This document shows, in pieces, positions 1 through 10,795 of a DNA stretch of 64,000 nucleotides. Position 1 is the first letter of the stretch. Every line of letters begins with the position of its first letter. The notes below the pieces were generated by a model. The model had not been told where the DNA came from. It searched no databases and worked only from the letters and a program-made list of their open reading frames with translations. This DNA comes from an uncultured Saprospiraceae bacterium (GTDB taxonomy: Bacteria > Bacteroidota > Bacteroidia > Chitinophagales > Saprospiraceae): positions 45,200 to 109,199 of the forward strand of contig CAKZVK010000061.1 of assembly GCA_937921825.1 (NCBI GenBank), written 5' to 3'. Made by a program: the position numbers and the translations under genes.

Positions 1-3000
1 TATTTATACAGAAAGCTGCATTCGGTAATGACAAAGTTACATTTGGTAATGCATTAACTGTTATATCATCGGTAGCTACATTAGTACATCCATTTCCATC
101 TGTATACGTATAAGTAATAGTATGCGTACCAAGACCTGCAGCACTCGCATCAAAGTTAGTACCTGTCACACCTGTTCCACTATATGTTCCAACCGCTGGT
201 AGTCCTTCAGTAAGTGTAAAAGTCGTACTTGAGATACAAGCTTGATCTACAGAGAAGTCTAAAGCTACATTTGGAAGACTGTAAACAGAAACGTTCTGCG
301 ATGCTGAATTTTCACATCCTGAACTTGGATCTGTATAACTATAAGTGACAGAATGTACTCCAGGACCAGCAACTGTTATATCAAAATAATTGCCAGATAC
401 CCCAGTACCAGACCACGTTCCCCCTGCAGGAGAACCACCATCCAGGGTAAATCCAGATTCATCTTCACATCCTTCATCAGTCAGCAAATCTAAACTTACT
501 ACTGGAGGTGCAGAGACTGTTATATCATCAGATGCAGAAAAGCTACAGCCATATGCATCTGTAAAAGTATAAGTTATAGTATGTACCCCTATCCCTGCAA
601 CATTCGCATCAAAGTTAGTCCCTGATACACCTGGTCCAGAATAGGTTCCGTCTGCTGGCAATCCTTCGGTCAGTTCTCTTAATGTGCTGTTGTTACATTC
701 TGTATCGTCTGTAAGCGTTAGCCCTACCCAAGTATCAGAATGCACTACCATCTGATCTGTAGCAGTATCCATACAACCGTTAGCATCAATATAAGTATAG
801 GTAATAATATGTGTGCCTATCCCAGCTTCAAAAGCATCAAAATTTCCAGCTGTAACTCCTGGCCCAGTATATGTGCCACCGAACGGTGTACCACCGCCTA
901 ATGCGAGAGTAGTACTGTAACTACATTCTTCATCATCTGTCAAGAAAAGTTCTACATTAGGCAAAGCAAAAACTTCTACATCCTGAGTAGCTGAGCTTTC
1001 ACAACCAGAAGTAGGATCTGTGTATGTATAAGTAATTGTATGTACACCTACTCCAGCAGTAACGACATTGAAATAATTTCCGCCTACCCCAGTTCCAGAA
1101 TAGGTCCCACCTGCTGGTGCTCCTCCATTAAGTGTATAGCCCGGCTCGTCAGAACAAATTTCTGTTTGTGTTAAGTTAAGTGTCACAGCTGGCAAAGCAT
1201 ATACTGAAATGTCATCAGTAGCAGAATTGATACAGCCATTGTCATCAGTGTATGTGTATGTTATAGTATGTGTACCTACGCCAGCGACACTAGGATTAAA
1301 AGTAGATCCTGTTACAGCTGTACCTGAATAGACACCTTCCGCAGGAAAACCTCCTGAAAGCGCAAGGCCTGTATTATTTTCGCAAGCTGAATCATTAGCT
1401 AAATTTAATTGTACTGAAGGCAAGTCATATACTTCTATAAAGTCTGAAGCGACATTAGTACAACCATTTACATCTGTATAAGTATAAGTTATGGTATGAG
1501 TTCCTACACCTGCTTCTGAAGCATTAAAGTCATCTCCTGTTACACCTGAGCCTGAGAAAGTCCCTCCCGATGGCGAGACACCAGAAAGAGTTATCGTTTC
1601 ATCCAAACAAGCTTCTCCTTTATCCAAAGTTAAAGTCACTGTTGGCAATGCATTTACAGTTATAACGTCTGTTGCAGAATTAACACATCCTACTGGATCA
1701 GTGTAAGTGTAAGTTATTGTATGTACCCCTACTCCTGCAATTGCCGCATCAAACCATGTACCTGAAACTCCTGTTCCAGAATAACTTCCTTCCGCTGGCA
1801 TGCCCCCATCTAGATTTACACCTGGCTGATCTTCACAAAGCAGATCAGAAGAAAGACTAAGAGAAACTGTAGTCAAACTATGTACAGTAATCTCGTCAGT
1901 TGCATAATTCTCGCAACCATAATCATCTATATAGGTATACGTTATTGTATGTACTCCAACTCCTGCTGAATTAGCATCAAAATTATCACCATCAACAGCT
2001 ACGCCAGAATAACTTCCTCCGGCAGGAATACCTCCATCCAATACCAAAGCTGAATTGTCTTCACAATCCCAATTATTTACTAAGTTTAGCGAAACAGTCG
2101 GCTGCGCATAAACCTGTATATCATCGGTAGCAGTATTAGTGCAACCATTTCCATCTGTGTATGAATAAGTAATTGTATGTACTCCAACTCCTGCTGCGCT
2201 CGCATCGAAATTAGAACCTGTTACACCTGCTCCAGAAAAGCTGATCCCTGAAGGAGATCCTCCTGTCAAAGCAAGGACTGTTTGATTATCGCAAGCTGAA
2301 GTAGTCCCTAAAGCTAAACTGACTGTAGGTAAAGCATGAACTATCATATCTACAGTAGCATCATCACTACATCCATTATTACCTGTGTAACTATATGTCA
2401 GAGTATGTGTTCCCACACCTGCGACATTTGCATCAAAGATACTTCCTGTTACACCTGCTCCAGAAAAGTTACCCCCTGAAGGAGACACAGAACCTGAAAG
2501 ATCATAGCCTGATTCCGTAACACAACTGGTGTTATCACTCAAGCTAAAAGTTACTGTAGGCTGAGCAAATACCTCTATATTATCTGTTGCAACATTTGTA
2601 CAACCATTGCCATCTGTATAAGTATAAGTTATAGTATGTACTCCTACTCCTGCTGCATTAGCATCAAAGTTAGTTCCAGTAACTGCTAGACCAGTATAAC
2701 TTCCTCCAGTAGGTGTTCCTCCTGACAATGCTAAAGTCGTAACATTATCGCAGATAGTTGCTGTTGGTAAATTTAGCGCAACGTTAGGCAAGTCAAAAAC
2801 TTGAATATCATCTGTTGCAGTATTCTCACATCCATATACATCCTTATAAGTATAGGTAATCGTATGAATTCCTACGCCGGCATCACTAGCATCGAAATTA
2901 GTTCCTGTAACTCCAGGTCCGCTGTACTCTCCTCCAGCTGGAAGTCCTTCTGTCAAACTCAGACTATTATTATCTATACAATCAATTGTTGTAGTTAATA

Positions 3001-4057
3001 CCAAGCTCACAGTAGGTGCAGCATGTACTGTCAGATCTAATGATTCAGAATCCTCACAACCATTGCTATCAGTATAAGTATAAGTAATTGTATGCACTCC
3101 AGGCCCTGCTAAAGAAGGGATGAAAGATCCTGCATCAACTCCCGTTCCTACATACTCTCCTCCTAATGGCATACCACCGGATAAACTAAAAGAAGACTCA
3201 TGGTCACAGTAAGTCACAGTTGACATTGAAAAGGTAACAACTGGACTAGCTTGATTCACTAAAGTCACATCGCTTAAGTTCACCTCGCATGAGCCATTAT
3301 TATTTCTTACCCACAGATCATAAAATCCTGGGCCTAAGTTTGTAAAATCAACTGTTCCTGAATTATCAGCTACAGGGCTCATCCAAGTAACAGCACCGTC
3401 TATCGAAAAGTTAATACTATCTACATTAATGACATCAACGATACTAACGGTAATAGAACCATTATCATCTTCACACCTTGGTTCTACATGAGAAATGTTA
3501 GAGATCTCTGGCACTGTAAGAGCTCTTACCCTAACATTATCTAAGGCTATATCCCCTAAGTCACCCAAGTTGCTAGCATTAAACCTTAACAACAACTGAC
3601 CTCCAGTAAATGAAGTCAAACTCTCTTTTCTAACGTACCAGCTTGAACCTTGGTCACCACTCTCACTCCAGATAGAAGTCCAGGTAAGACCGGCATCAGT
3701 ACTACCCTCAAGAATTAGCTGACCTACATTAGAACCATACATATGATAGTTAAATTCTATCTCTGCATGGCAATAAGTTGTTAAATCAAGACAGGTCTCA
3801 ATAGTCGCCGTATTGTTACTATTACCTGTTGCCTCAGCATACAAATAATGCGCACCATTCATAGCTGACACAGGGCCAGTTCCCGTCGTAGGAGTTGGCA
3901 CATCCAGTCTCGCCCAATCAAAATCATCACTGATCGATTGTGTCCAAGAACCGAGACCAAATTCGAAACTTTCATTCTCTGGAAAGGCTGTGACACATTG
4001 AGAAGTAAGTACTCCTATGCTCATTATTGAAAACATCAATAACAGAAACAACCTCAT
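1..4057 (-). CDS. Large secreted repetitive protein, partial at left edge (C-terminus outside window): signal peptide, MAM-like domain, then ~14 tandem ~76-aa Ig/HYR-like repeats
   Basis: Not in the ORF track because it has no stop inside the window. Reverse complement from 4057 reads MRLFLLLMFSIMSIGVLTSQCVTAFPENESFEFGLGSWTQSISDDFDWARLDVPTPTTGTGPVSAMNGAHYLYAEA..., and the same frame still reads VNALPNVTLSLPNAAFCIN at positions ~60-2. Repeats of the form GTYSGTGVTGTNFDASAAGLGTHTITYTYTDGNGC recur about every 228 bp. Confidence 0.85.
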   Translation of the reverse strand, partial: MRLFLLLMFSIMSIGVLTSQCVTAFPENESFEFGLGSWTQSISDDFDWARLDVPTPTTGTGPVSAMNGAHYLYAEATGNSNNTATIETCLDLTTYCHAEIEFNYHMYGSNVGQLILEGSTDAGLTWTSIWSESGDQGSSWYVRKESLTSFTGGQLLLRFNASNLGDLGDIALDNVRVRALTVPEISNISHVEPRCEDDNGSITVSIVDVINVDSINFSIDGAVTWMSPVADNSGTVDFTNLGPGFYDLWVRNNNGSCEVNLSDVTLVNQASPVVTFSMSTVTYCDHESSFSLSGGMPLGGEYVGTGVDAGSFIPSLAGPGVHTITYTYTDSNGCEDSESLDLTVHAAPTVSLVLTTTIDCIDNNSLSLTEGLPAGGEYSGPGVTGTNFDASDAGVGIHTITYTYKDVYGCENTATDDIQVFDLPNVALNLPTATICDNVTTLALSGGTPTGGSYTGLAVTGTNFDANAAGVGVHTITYTYTDGNGCTNVATDNIEVFAQPTVTFSLSDNTSCVTESGYDLSGSVSPSGGNFSGAGVTGSIFDANVAGVGTHTLTYSYTGNNGCSDDATVDMIVHALPTVSLALGTTSACDNQTVLALTGGSPSGISFSGAGVTGSNFDASAAGVGVHTITYSYTDGNGCTNTATDDIQVYAQPTVSLNLVNNWDCEDNSALVLDGGIPAGGSYSGVAVDGDNFDANSAGVGVHTITYTYIDDYGCENYATDEITVHSLTTVSLSLSSDLLCEDQPGVNLDGGMPAEGSYSGTGVSGTWFDAAIAGVGVHTITYTYTDPVGCVNSATDVITVNALPTVTLTLDKGEACLDETITLSGVSPSGGTFSGSGVTGDDFNASEAGVGTHTITYTYTDVNGCTNVASDFIEVYDLPSVQLNLANDSACENNTGLALSGGFPAEGVYSGTAVTGSTFNPSVAGVGTHTITYTYTDDNGCINSATDDISVYALPAVTLNLTQTEICSDEPGYTLNGGAPAGGTYSGTGVGGNYFNVVTAGVGVHTITYTYTDPTSGCESSATQDVEVFALPNVELFLTDDEECSYSTTLALGGGTPFGGTYTGPGVTAGNFDAFEAGIGTHIITYTYIDANGCMDTATDQMVVHSDTWVGLTLTDDTECNNSTLRELTEGLPADGTYSGPGVSGTNFDANVAGIGVHTITYTFTDAYGCSFSASDDITVSAPPVVSLDLLTDEGCEDESGFTLDGGSPAGGTWSGTGVSGNYFDITVAGPGVHSVTYSYTDPSSGCENSASQNVSVYSLPNVALDFSVDQACISSTTFTLTEGLPAVGTYSGTGVTGTNFDASAAGLGTHTITYTYTDGNGCTNVATDDITVNALPNVTLSLPNAAFCIN

Positions 4058-4111
4058 CAGCGACTGCAAGTAATTATATGTATTTGTTAAATTATCCAAT
4101 TTACTTTTTTA

Positions 4112-5257
4112 TCAATGTGATACTTTGATAAACTTAAATGTCTTCGATATTTTAGCCTTGGGAAAGTCAATGGTCAAAAAGTACATCCCCGCCGCATAAT
4201 CTTTTACGTCAAAAGTTTGAATACCTAAATAAGAATCTACAAACCTGCTCTTATAAACCAACTGTTGTATTTCGTCTTCGATATAAATATTTCCACTGAG
4301 GACACAATTGATATGATTCACTTCTAGCTGAACATGTGTCGTTACTGGATTCTGTATTATCCTAAAATCAGCTTCTTCTATGTGAGAAGTCAATTCATCA
4401 ATAGTCTTTTGAGACTCATCTCTGATATGCTTAAGAAAGAAACAAGTATTACCGGGTGGTAACTCTACCGTAAACTCTACTGACCACACATTAGCTATGT
4501 TATCAAAAAGTGCTAAGCTTATATTACCCACAGATAATTCTATCTCAAAGTCATCTGGTGTTGATCCTCCCCCATTAAAACCCTGTACAATTAAGTTTGC
4601 AGATTTAATATAGGGTACTGAAGCATCCTCCATTAGATACTTAAACTCTTCATCGGTAAAAAATAATCTTATAGTAGACAATCCACCTTCAGAATCTATA
4701 CACCATGATCTTCTTAGTGCTGGATTCTCGTTTATGATCATTGTCTCTATATGTGTCTCAGTACATACTTCTATATCTCCTATATCTATTCCGTCAGCAA
4801 CATCTTCCATATAGATCATATAGTCGATTTCTGAATAGAAATAAGATGAGACGCTATCAGATAGATAGCAGATACCACATCCATCATCATCAATCAGGTA
4901 CATGTCATTGGCCAATGGATGAATCTCTTCAATATCCACTGTCAATGAATCAATGCAATTCTTTCCATCAGTGATAGTCACTGAATAAGTACCTGCTTCG
5001 AGATTTACAAGTTCTTCAGTGGTTGCTCCATTACTCCATGTACAAGTAAACTCTGGTGTTCCTCCGTCTATAAGCAGCTCTATAGCCCCCTCATCTAGAC
5101 CTAGGCAAAATATATCATAACTGTAATGATCTACCGCCATTGGAATACCTGTAGATGAACCATTGACAGTGATATTCAATGGTCCAGAGCAGAGCTCCTG
5201 CCCTGAACCATATGAATATGTTATCAATAGTAATAGTATGTTCAGAAGTAATTTCAC
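4112..5257 (-). CDS. Secreted protein with SprB-like repeat and C-terminal T9SS type A sorting domain
   Basis: Signal peptide MKLLLNILLLLITYSYGSGQ; GTYSVTITDGKNCIDSL motif; C-terminus IIQNPVTTHVQLEV...GMYFLTIDFPKAKISKTFKFIKV resembles a Por secretion domain. Confidence 0.8.
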   Translation of the reverse strand: MKLLLNILLLLITYSYGSGQELCSGPLNITVNGSSTGIPMAVDHYSYDIFCLGLDEGAIELLIDGGTPEFTCTWSNGATTEELVNLEAGTYSVTITDGKNCIDSLTVDIEEIHPLANDMYLIDDDGCGICYLSDSVSSYFYSEIDYMIYMEDVADGIDIGDIEVCTETHIETMIINENPALRRSWCIDSEGGLSTIRLFFTDEEFKYLMEDASVPYIKSANLIVQGFNGGGSTPDDFEIELSVGNISLALFDNIANVWSVEFTVELPPGNTCFFLKHIRDESQKTIDELTSHIEEADFRIIQNPVTTHVQLEVNHINCVLSGNIYIEDEIQQLVYKSRFVDSYLGIQTFDVKDYAAGMYFLTIDFPKAKISKTFKFIKVSH

Positions 5258-5293
5258 TGATGTATTCTATTAAGATTAATTATTATTGCTTTT

Positions 5294-8200
5294 CTAAAAC
5301 TCACAACCATTAGCATCAGTTACAGTGAACACATATGTTTCACCTCCTTCTGCTCCTGTGAAGATTACTGAACCTCCATCAGTTGTTATTGTCAATTGTG
5401 TCTCATTCAATGTTCCTCCTGTAGTTGAAATCCATGTCACTACATATGGTGCTACTCCACCTTCTGCTGCTACTTCGATCTCCCCTTCATTCAGCTGACA
5501 TAAATCAGCTACTACACAAGTACCTGCATTCAATGGCTCAGGCTCAAGTAGTTCATACATACATTCTGACTCACAACCATTAGCATCAATCACAGTTACT
5601 GTATGTACTCCTGCTAATAATGACACAAAGGTCGAACTTGTCTGAGTTGTCGCTCCACCATCTAAGCTGTAGAGGTATGGTGCTGTTCCTCCCGTTGCTG
5701 TTACATTTAATGTTCCTGTCTCATCACCAGCACATAGGATATGAGTTCCTCCTAACCCTACTACTGGACTATCCAAAGTACATTCTACTGCATCCGGCTC
5801 ACCTAAGGTCCATGTCTCTGTATCTGTACAGTCATTCGCATCTGTCACTACTACTGTATAAGTACCAGCACTCAGACCTGTCTGATCAGCTGCTGTAGCT
5901 ACTAGGCCACTTCCATCTGTCGTTGTCCATAGGTAATCGTAATCTCCTTCTGAAGATCCTTGACCACCCGTCGCTGTGATATTAATTTCTCCTGAAGGAG
6001 CTCCACTTAATGCGTTACATAAGAGTGGTGTCACTGTCCCCTCTACAACTACTGCATCTGGTTCTGTCAGTGTATAAGAATCAGCTTGTGTACATCCATT
6101 AGCATCTGTCACTACTAGATCATATGTTCCTGCACTTAAGCCTGATTGATCTTCATCTGTTGCCACTACGCCACTTCCGTCAGCTGTAGTCCATGCATAT
6201 GTATAGCCTGGTGTTCCTCCACTTACTGTGATTGATATAGCACCATCTGGAGCTCCACTTGCATCATTACATTCTAGGTCAGTAGAGTTTGCTAGAATAG
6301 AGATGATAATTGGCTCTGTAAGTGTCCATGATCCTTCTGCTGTACAGCCATTAACATCTGTCACTGTTACATTATAGGTTCCTGCACCTAGATCTGTCTG
6401 GTCTCCTCCTGTTGGATTCAATCCAAATCCATCATCAGTCGTCCATGCATAAGTATAGTCACCATCTGTTGTTCCTTGTCCACCACTTGGCATCACATCT
6501 ATCTGACCTGTCGGAGGTCCATTAGAAACGTTACAATCTAAGTCTGTCGTCAATGCCGTAACATCTACTGCTGTAGGCTCTGTCAGCGTCCAAGTATTTT
6601 CATCTGTACAACCATTAGCATCTGTTACCACTACTGTATAAGTACCTGCACTTAGGTTACTCTGATCTGCTGCTGTAGCATCTAAGCCAGAACCATCAAG
6701 CGTCGTCCATGCATAAGTATAATCTGCTTGTGTAGTTCCCTGACCACCACTCGGTGTTATTGTGATACCTCCTGTAGGAGCTCCACTACCTGAGTTACAA
6801 TCAAGATCCGTCTGCATACCTGTTACTACTACTTCGGTAGGCTCTACCAAGTCTTGTGTCAATGTCACCTGACAGCCTAAAGCGTCTGATACAACTACTG
6901 TATAACTACCAGCTCCAAGACCTGTCTGATTAGCACCATCGGCATTATCTGTACCTGGTCCTGTCCATGCATAACTATATGGAGCTGTTCCGCCTAACTC
7001 ATTACTTATTGTTATTGTTCCATCTACTGCTGGTGTACTTAATACATTACAGGTCGGTTGTGTAAACGCTAGGTCTGCTGTAATTGGATCTGGTACCGTT
7101 ACATTTATCGTCTCTGTCGCAGTACAGCCATTGTCATCTGTTACTGTTACATTATATGTACCCGCTGTCGTCAAGCCTGTCTGATTCTGCGATGTCGCAT
7201 TCAATGCAGTCTCGCCTGCTGGTCCCGTCCATGCATATTCATAATCTCCAGCCTCTGTTCCACCTCCTGGTGTCAACATTATTCCTGTCGCTGGATCTAG
7301 TGAACTACAGTCAATCGGATCTTGTGCTAAAGCAACTGTCACTGGCGTAGGCTCTATCAAGTCTTGTGTCAATACAAACTCACAGCCTAATGCATCTGAT
7401 ACTGTTACACTATAACTTCCAGTTCCTAAGCCTGTCTGATTAGCACCATCGGCATTATCTGTACCTGGTCCTGTCCATGCATAACTATATGGAGCTGTTC
7501 CGCCTAATTCATTACTTATTGTTATTGTTCCATCTACTGCAGGTGTACTCAATACATTACAGGTCGGTTGCGTAAACGCTAAGTCCGCTGTAATTGGATC
7601 TGGTACCGTTACATTTATAGTCCCTGTCGCAGTACAGCCATTATCATCTGTTACTGTTACATTATACGTACCTGCTGTCGTCAAGCCTGTCTGATTCTGC
7701 GATGTCGCATTCAATGCAGTCTCGCCTGCTGGGCCTGTCCATGCATAATCATAATTTCCAGCCTCTGTTCCACCTCCTGGTGTCAACATTATACCTGTCG
7801 CTGGGTCTAATGAACTACAGTTAATTGGATCTTGAGCTAAAGCAACTGTTACTGGCGTTGGCTCGGTAAGATCATAGCTTGCTGTCACTGTACAGCCATT
7901 GGCATCTGTCACTGTTACATCATAGGTACCAGCACTCAAGCCTGTCTGATTTGCATCTGTGGCTACTAAGCCGCTACCATCTGTAGTCATCCAGTTATAA
8001 GTATAATCGCCTGGGTTAGATCCTTGACCTCCACTTGCTGTGATATCAATTGCTCCTGTAGGAACGCCACTTGCTGAATTACAGTCTAAGTTAGTAAGCG
8101 CACCTGCCACTTCTACAGCATCTGGCTGCGTAAGTGTATATGTATCTGTTTGTGTACAACCATTGGCATCTGTTACTACAAGATCATATGTTCCTGCACT

Positions 8201-9268
8201 CAAGCCTGTCTGATCTTCGTCTGATGCTACTAAACCACTACCATCTGCAGTCGTCCATGCATAAGTGTATCCAGGTGTTCCCCCAGTGACACTAATATCT
8301 ATTTCTCCATCTGCTGGACCACTATCGGCATGACAATCTAGGTCTGTCGTAGACGCTAAAATCGATATGATCATTGGTTCATTAAGTGTGAAGCTCGCTG
8401 AATCTGTACAGCCATTACCATCCGTCACTACTACCTCATATGTTCCTGCACTTAAGCCTGACTGATCTGCACCTGTTGGGTTCAGTCCACTTCCATCTGG
8501 TGTCGTCCATGCGTAGGTATAATCAGCTTCATCTGTTCCTTGGCCTCCACTTGGCGTAATATCTATGATACCATTTGCTGGTCCATTAGAAGCATTACAA
8601 GTAAGGTCAGTTGTTGTTCCGATTACATCTACTGGTGTAGGCTCTGTTAGAGTCCAACTGTCTGAATCTGTACAGCCATTGACATCTGTTACAACTACTG
8701 TATAAGTACCGGCACTTAAGTCTGCCTGATCTGCATCAGTCGGAACTAAGCCGCTACCATCTGGTGTCGTCCATGCGTAGGTATAATCAGCTTCATCTGT
8801 CCCTTGGCCTCCACTTGGCGTAATATTTATACCTCCCGAAGGTGCTCCACTACCAGAGTTACAATCTAAGTTTGTAGGTTCACCAGCTACATCTACTGGA
8901 GTAGGTTCGGTTAAGGTTACTGAACATTCTCCAGTACAATTATTGGCATCAGTTACTGTAACGGCGTAAGTCCCTGTTCCTAAATTGGAAAGGTCCTCTG
9001 TTACATCGGACATGTCTGTTCCGTCCATCTGCCAAACAAAAGTAAATGGAGTAGATCCTCCTGTCACTGTTACATCAACACCGCCGTCTAAGGCACCACT
9101 AGAAACATTACAAGTAGGCTGCATAGGTGTACAGCTTACATTTAATGGATCTTGTGAAGTAGAGCCCTGTATCGTTACAGTTAGTGGGCTGTCACAGGTA
9201 ATCTGAGCTTGTAAAAAGGTTGTAGTAATTGAAAAAAGTACCACAACACCAAGTAGATGTCGCATCAT
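5294..9268 (-). CDS. SprB-repeat adhesin-like protein (1324 aa, repeats throughout, no visible C-terminal sorting domain)
   Basis: Many copies of SAGTYTVVVTDANGCTDSxTxTLTEP; signal peptide MMRHLLGVVVLFSITTTFLQAQ; ends abruptly in ...VTDANGCEF*. Confidence 0.85.
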   Translation of the reverse strand: MMRHLLGVVVLFSITTTFLQAQITCDSPLTVTIQGSTSQDPLNVSCTPMQPTCNVSSGALDGGVDVTVTGGSTPFTFVWQMDGTDMSDVTEDLSNLGTGTYAVTVTDANNCTGECSVTLTEPTPVDVAGEPTNLDCNSGSGAPSGGINITPSGGQGTDEADYTYAWTTPDGSGLVPTDADQADLSAGTYTVVVTDVNGCTDSDSWTLTEPTPVDVIGTTTDLTCNASNGPANGIIDITPSGGQGTDEADYTYAWTTPDGSGLNPTGADQSGLSAGTYEVVVTDGNGCTDSASFTLNEPMIISILASTTDLDCHADSGPADGEIDISVTGGTPGYTYAWTTADGSGLVASDEDQTGLSAGTYDLVVTDANGCTQTDTYTLTQPDAVEVAGALTNLDCNSASGVPTGAIDITASGGQGSNPGDYTYNWMTTDGSGLVATDANQTGLSAGTYDVTVTDANGCTVTASYDLTEPTPVTVALAQDPINCSSLDPATGIMLTPGGGTEAGNYDYAWTGPAGETALNATSQNQTGLTTAGTYNVTVTDDNGCTATGTINVTVPDPITADLAFTQPTCNVLSTPAVDGTITISNELGGTAPYSYAWTGPGTDNADGANQTGLGTGSYSVTVSDALGCEFVLTQDLIEPTPVTVALAQDPIDCSSLDPATGIMLTPGGGTEAGDYEYAWTGPAGETALNATSQNQTGLTTAGTYNVTVTDDNGCTATETINVTVPDPITADLAFTQPTCNVLSTPAVDGTITISNELGGTAPYSYAWTGPGTDNADGANQTGLGAGSYTVVVSDALGCQVTLTQDLVEPTEVVVTGMQTDLDCNSGSGAPTGGITITPSGGQGTTQADYTYAWTTLDGSGLDATAADQSNLSAGTYTVVVTDANGCTDENTWTLTEPTAVDVTALTTDLDCNVSNGPPTGQIDVMPSGGQGTTDGDYTYAWTTDDGFGLNPTGGDQTDLGAGTYNVTVTDVNGCTAEGSWTLTEPIIISILANSTDLECNDASGAPDGAISITVSGGTPGYTYAWTTADGSGVVATDEDQSGLSAGTYDLVVTDANGCTQADSYTLTEPDAVVVEGTVTPLLCNALSGAPSGEINITATGGQGSSEGDYDYLWTTTDGSGLVATAADQTGLSAGTYTVVVTDANDCTDTETWTLGEPDAVECTLDSPVVGLGGTHILCAGDETGTLNVTATGGTAPYLYSLDGGATTQTSSTFVSLLAGVHTVTVIDANGCESECMYELLEPEPLNAGTCVVADLCQLNEGEIEVAAEGGVAPYVVTWISTTGGTLNETQLTITTDGGSVIFTGAEGGETYVFTVTDANGCEF

Positions 9269-9812
9269 CGGTTTTATTTTTAATCGGTTAAAAAGAAAAG
9301 TGGGACCGGCCTATAATTAAGCTATATAGGATAGCAGAACGGTCTGATGAAAAGGTACTTTAACAGTAATAGGACAGTAGTAGAGAGCTCTAACCCCTAC
9401 GTATTAATTAATTATTTAATATATAATTACTGAAAAGAATGCAAAGTGCTGATTTACAGCTATTTAAGAGAATAATTTATTTTCATTTTATTGTGCCAAA
9501 TCGGAAATTCATAGAAAATATATAACGAAAAGTAGTCTAGATTGCACTTAAAATAGAGCACCGGTAGACTAAAAACTTCCTTAATATTTTAAATCATATG
9601 GAGCTTCCCCCAGTACTATACAGCCATTTTTATCAGTCACAAAAAGAACAGTAAACAGTACCCTCAATTTGATAGAACAAAAGATTTAAGAATCTCCTAG
9701 AGGCCAGGAAATCATTAGAGTATGAGATCATTGATATTGGAACTAATAGACTAAGATTTCTTAAAGTTGTATCGGTTAAGTAATCTTAAAAGAGAGATTG
9801 GATTAATCTATT

Positions 9813-10205
9813 TTAGTTGCTAAGATAATCTGCAACTAATTGAAATTCAGGAATGTATGCCTTGAAACTACTGCCATCCATGAGCCTTTTCATGGTGTAG
9901 TAACCGGCCATTTTGCCTATAGGAGTAGCCAGTGGGCTCCATGAGGAGTAACTGTGGGACTGCCCGGGCTTTAAGATTGGGGTTTGACCTATGACTCCTG
10001 CACCTTCTACTTCTTTGACATCGCAATTTGCATCTCTGATGATCCAATATCTTCTCAGCAATTGGATCTCAAAAGGGCTATTGTTTACAATTTCTACAAC
10101 ATAAGAAAAAGCGAAATATTGATTCAGCGGACGAGAAGATCCCTCTTCGTAATAAGAAGAGATAGTTATAGTAATGCCTTCTGTCGTTTTTGTTTGCTGA
10201 ATCAT
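9813..10205 (-). CDS. apaG: ApaG family protein
   Basis: 130 aa; FAFSYVVEIVNNSPFEIQLLRRYWIIRDANCDVKEVEGAGVIGQTPILKPGQSHSYSSWSPLATPIGKMAGYY is typical ApaG. Confidence 0.93.
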   Translation of the reverse strand: MIQQTKTTEGITITISSYYEEGSSRPLNQYFAFSYVVEIVNNSPFEIQLLRRYWIIRDANCDVKEVEGAGVIGQTPILKPGQSHSYSSWSPLATPIGKMAGYYTMKRLMDGSSFKAYIPEFQLVADYLSN

Positions 10206-10206
10206 A

Positions 10207-10764
10207 CTACTCCAGAACGTATTTGTTGATGATCTGTTCAGCTTCTCTAAGAGTATCTTCTAAGATATCATTGAGGAGCACCAGATCAAAGGACTCTTCG
10301 TATAATAGCTCCTTCTTTATTCTCTTTATTCTTTTTTCGAGGCTTTTGGGGGTTTCAGTACCTCTTTTAGTCAATCTCTGCACTAATACTCTGAATGAGG
10401 GAGGCTTAACAAAAATTACTAAGCATCTGTCATCATAGCGCTCCTTTATACTCTGTGCACCATTCACTTCTATATCAAAAACCACTTTGCATCCTGCAGA
10501 TACTATTCTATCTACCTCCGAGCGCAAGGTGCCATAATATCTATCTGCGTAGACTTCTTCCCATTCAATGAATTCATTTTCAGTGATCTTTTCCTTGAAC
10601 TCAGTTTCCGATAAGAAATAATAATCTTTACCGTCCACCTCATTCGCTCTCTTCTCTCTGGTGGTCGCTGAGATAGAAAAGGACAACTGATCTGCATATT
10701 TTTCCAGCAGATGCTTCACTATTGTGGTTTTGCCTGCTCCCGAAGGCGCAGTAAATACAACCAT
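10207..10764 (-). CDS. gmk: Guanylate kinase
   Basis: Walker A APSGAGKTT; SATTREKRANEVDGKDYYFLS; ~185 aa. Confidence 0.95.
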   Translation of the reverse strand: MVVFTAPSGAGKTTIVKHLLEKYADQLSFSISATTREKRANEVDGKDYYFLSETEFKEKITENEFIEWEEVYADRYYGTLRSEVDRIVSAGCKVVFDIEVNGAQSIKERYDDRCLVIFVKPPSFRVLVQRLTKRGTETPKSLEKRIKRIKKELLYEESFDLVLLNDILEDTLREAEQIINKYVLE

Positions 10765-10795
10765 GTCGTATGGACCCTTGATGACTATTTAGATT

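Noticed and set aside
390-2998. Plus-strand ORFs 390..572 and 2801..2998
   Set aside because: They lie antisense to the unlisted partial adhesin (1-4057, minus).
5620-9206. Plus-strand ORFs inside the SprB-repeat gene (5620..5898, 7084..7350, 8985..9206)
   Set aside because: Antisense frames opened by repetitive coding sequence; no recognisable domain.
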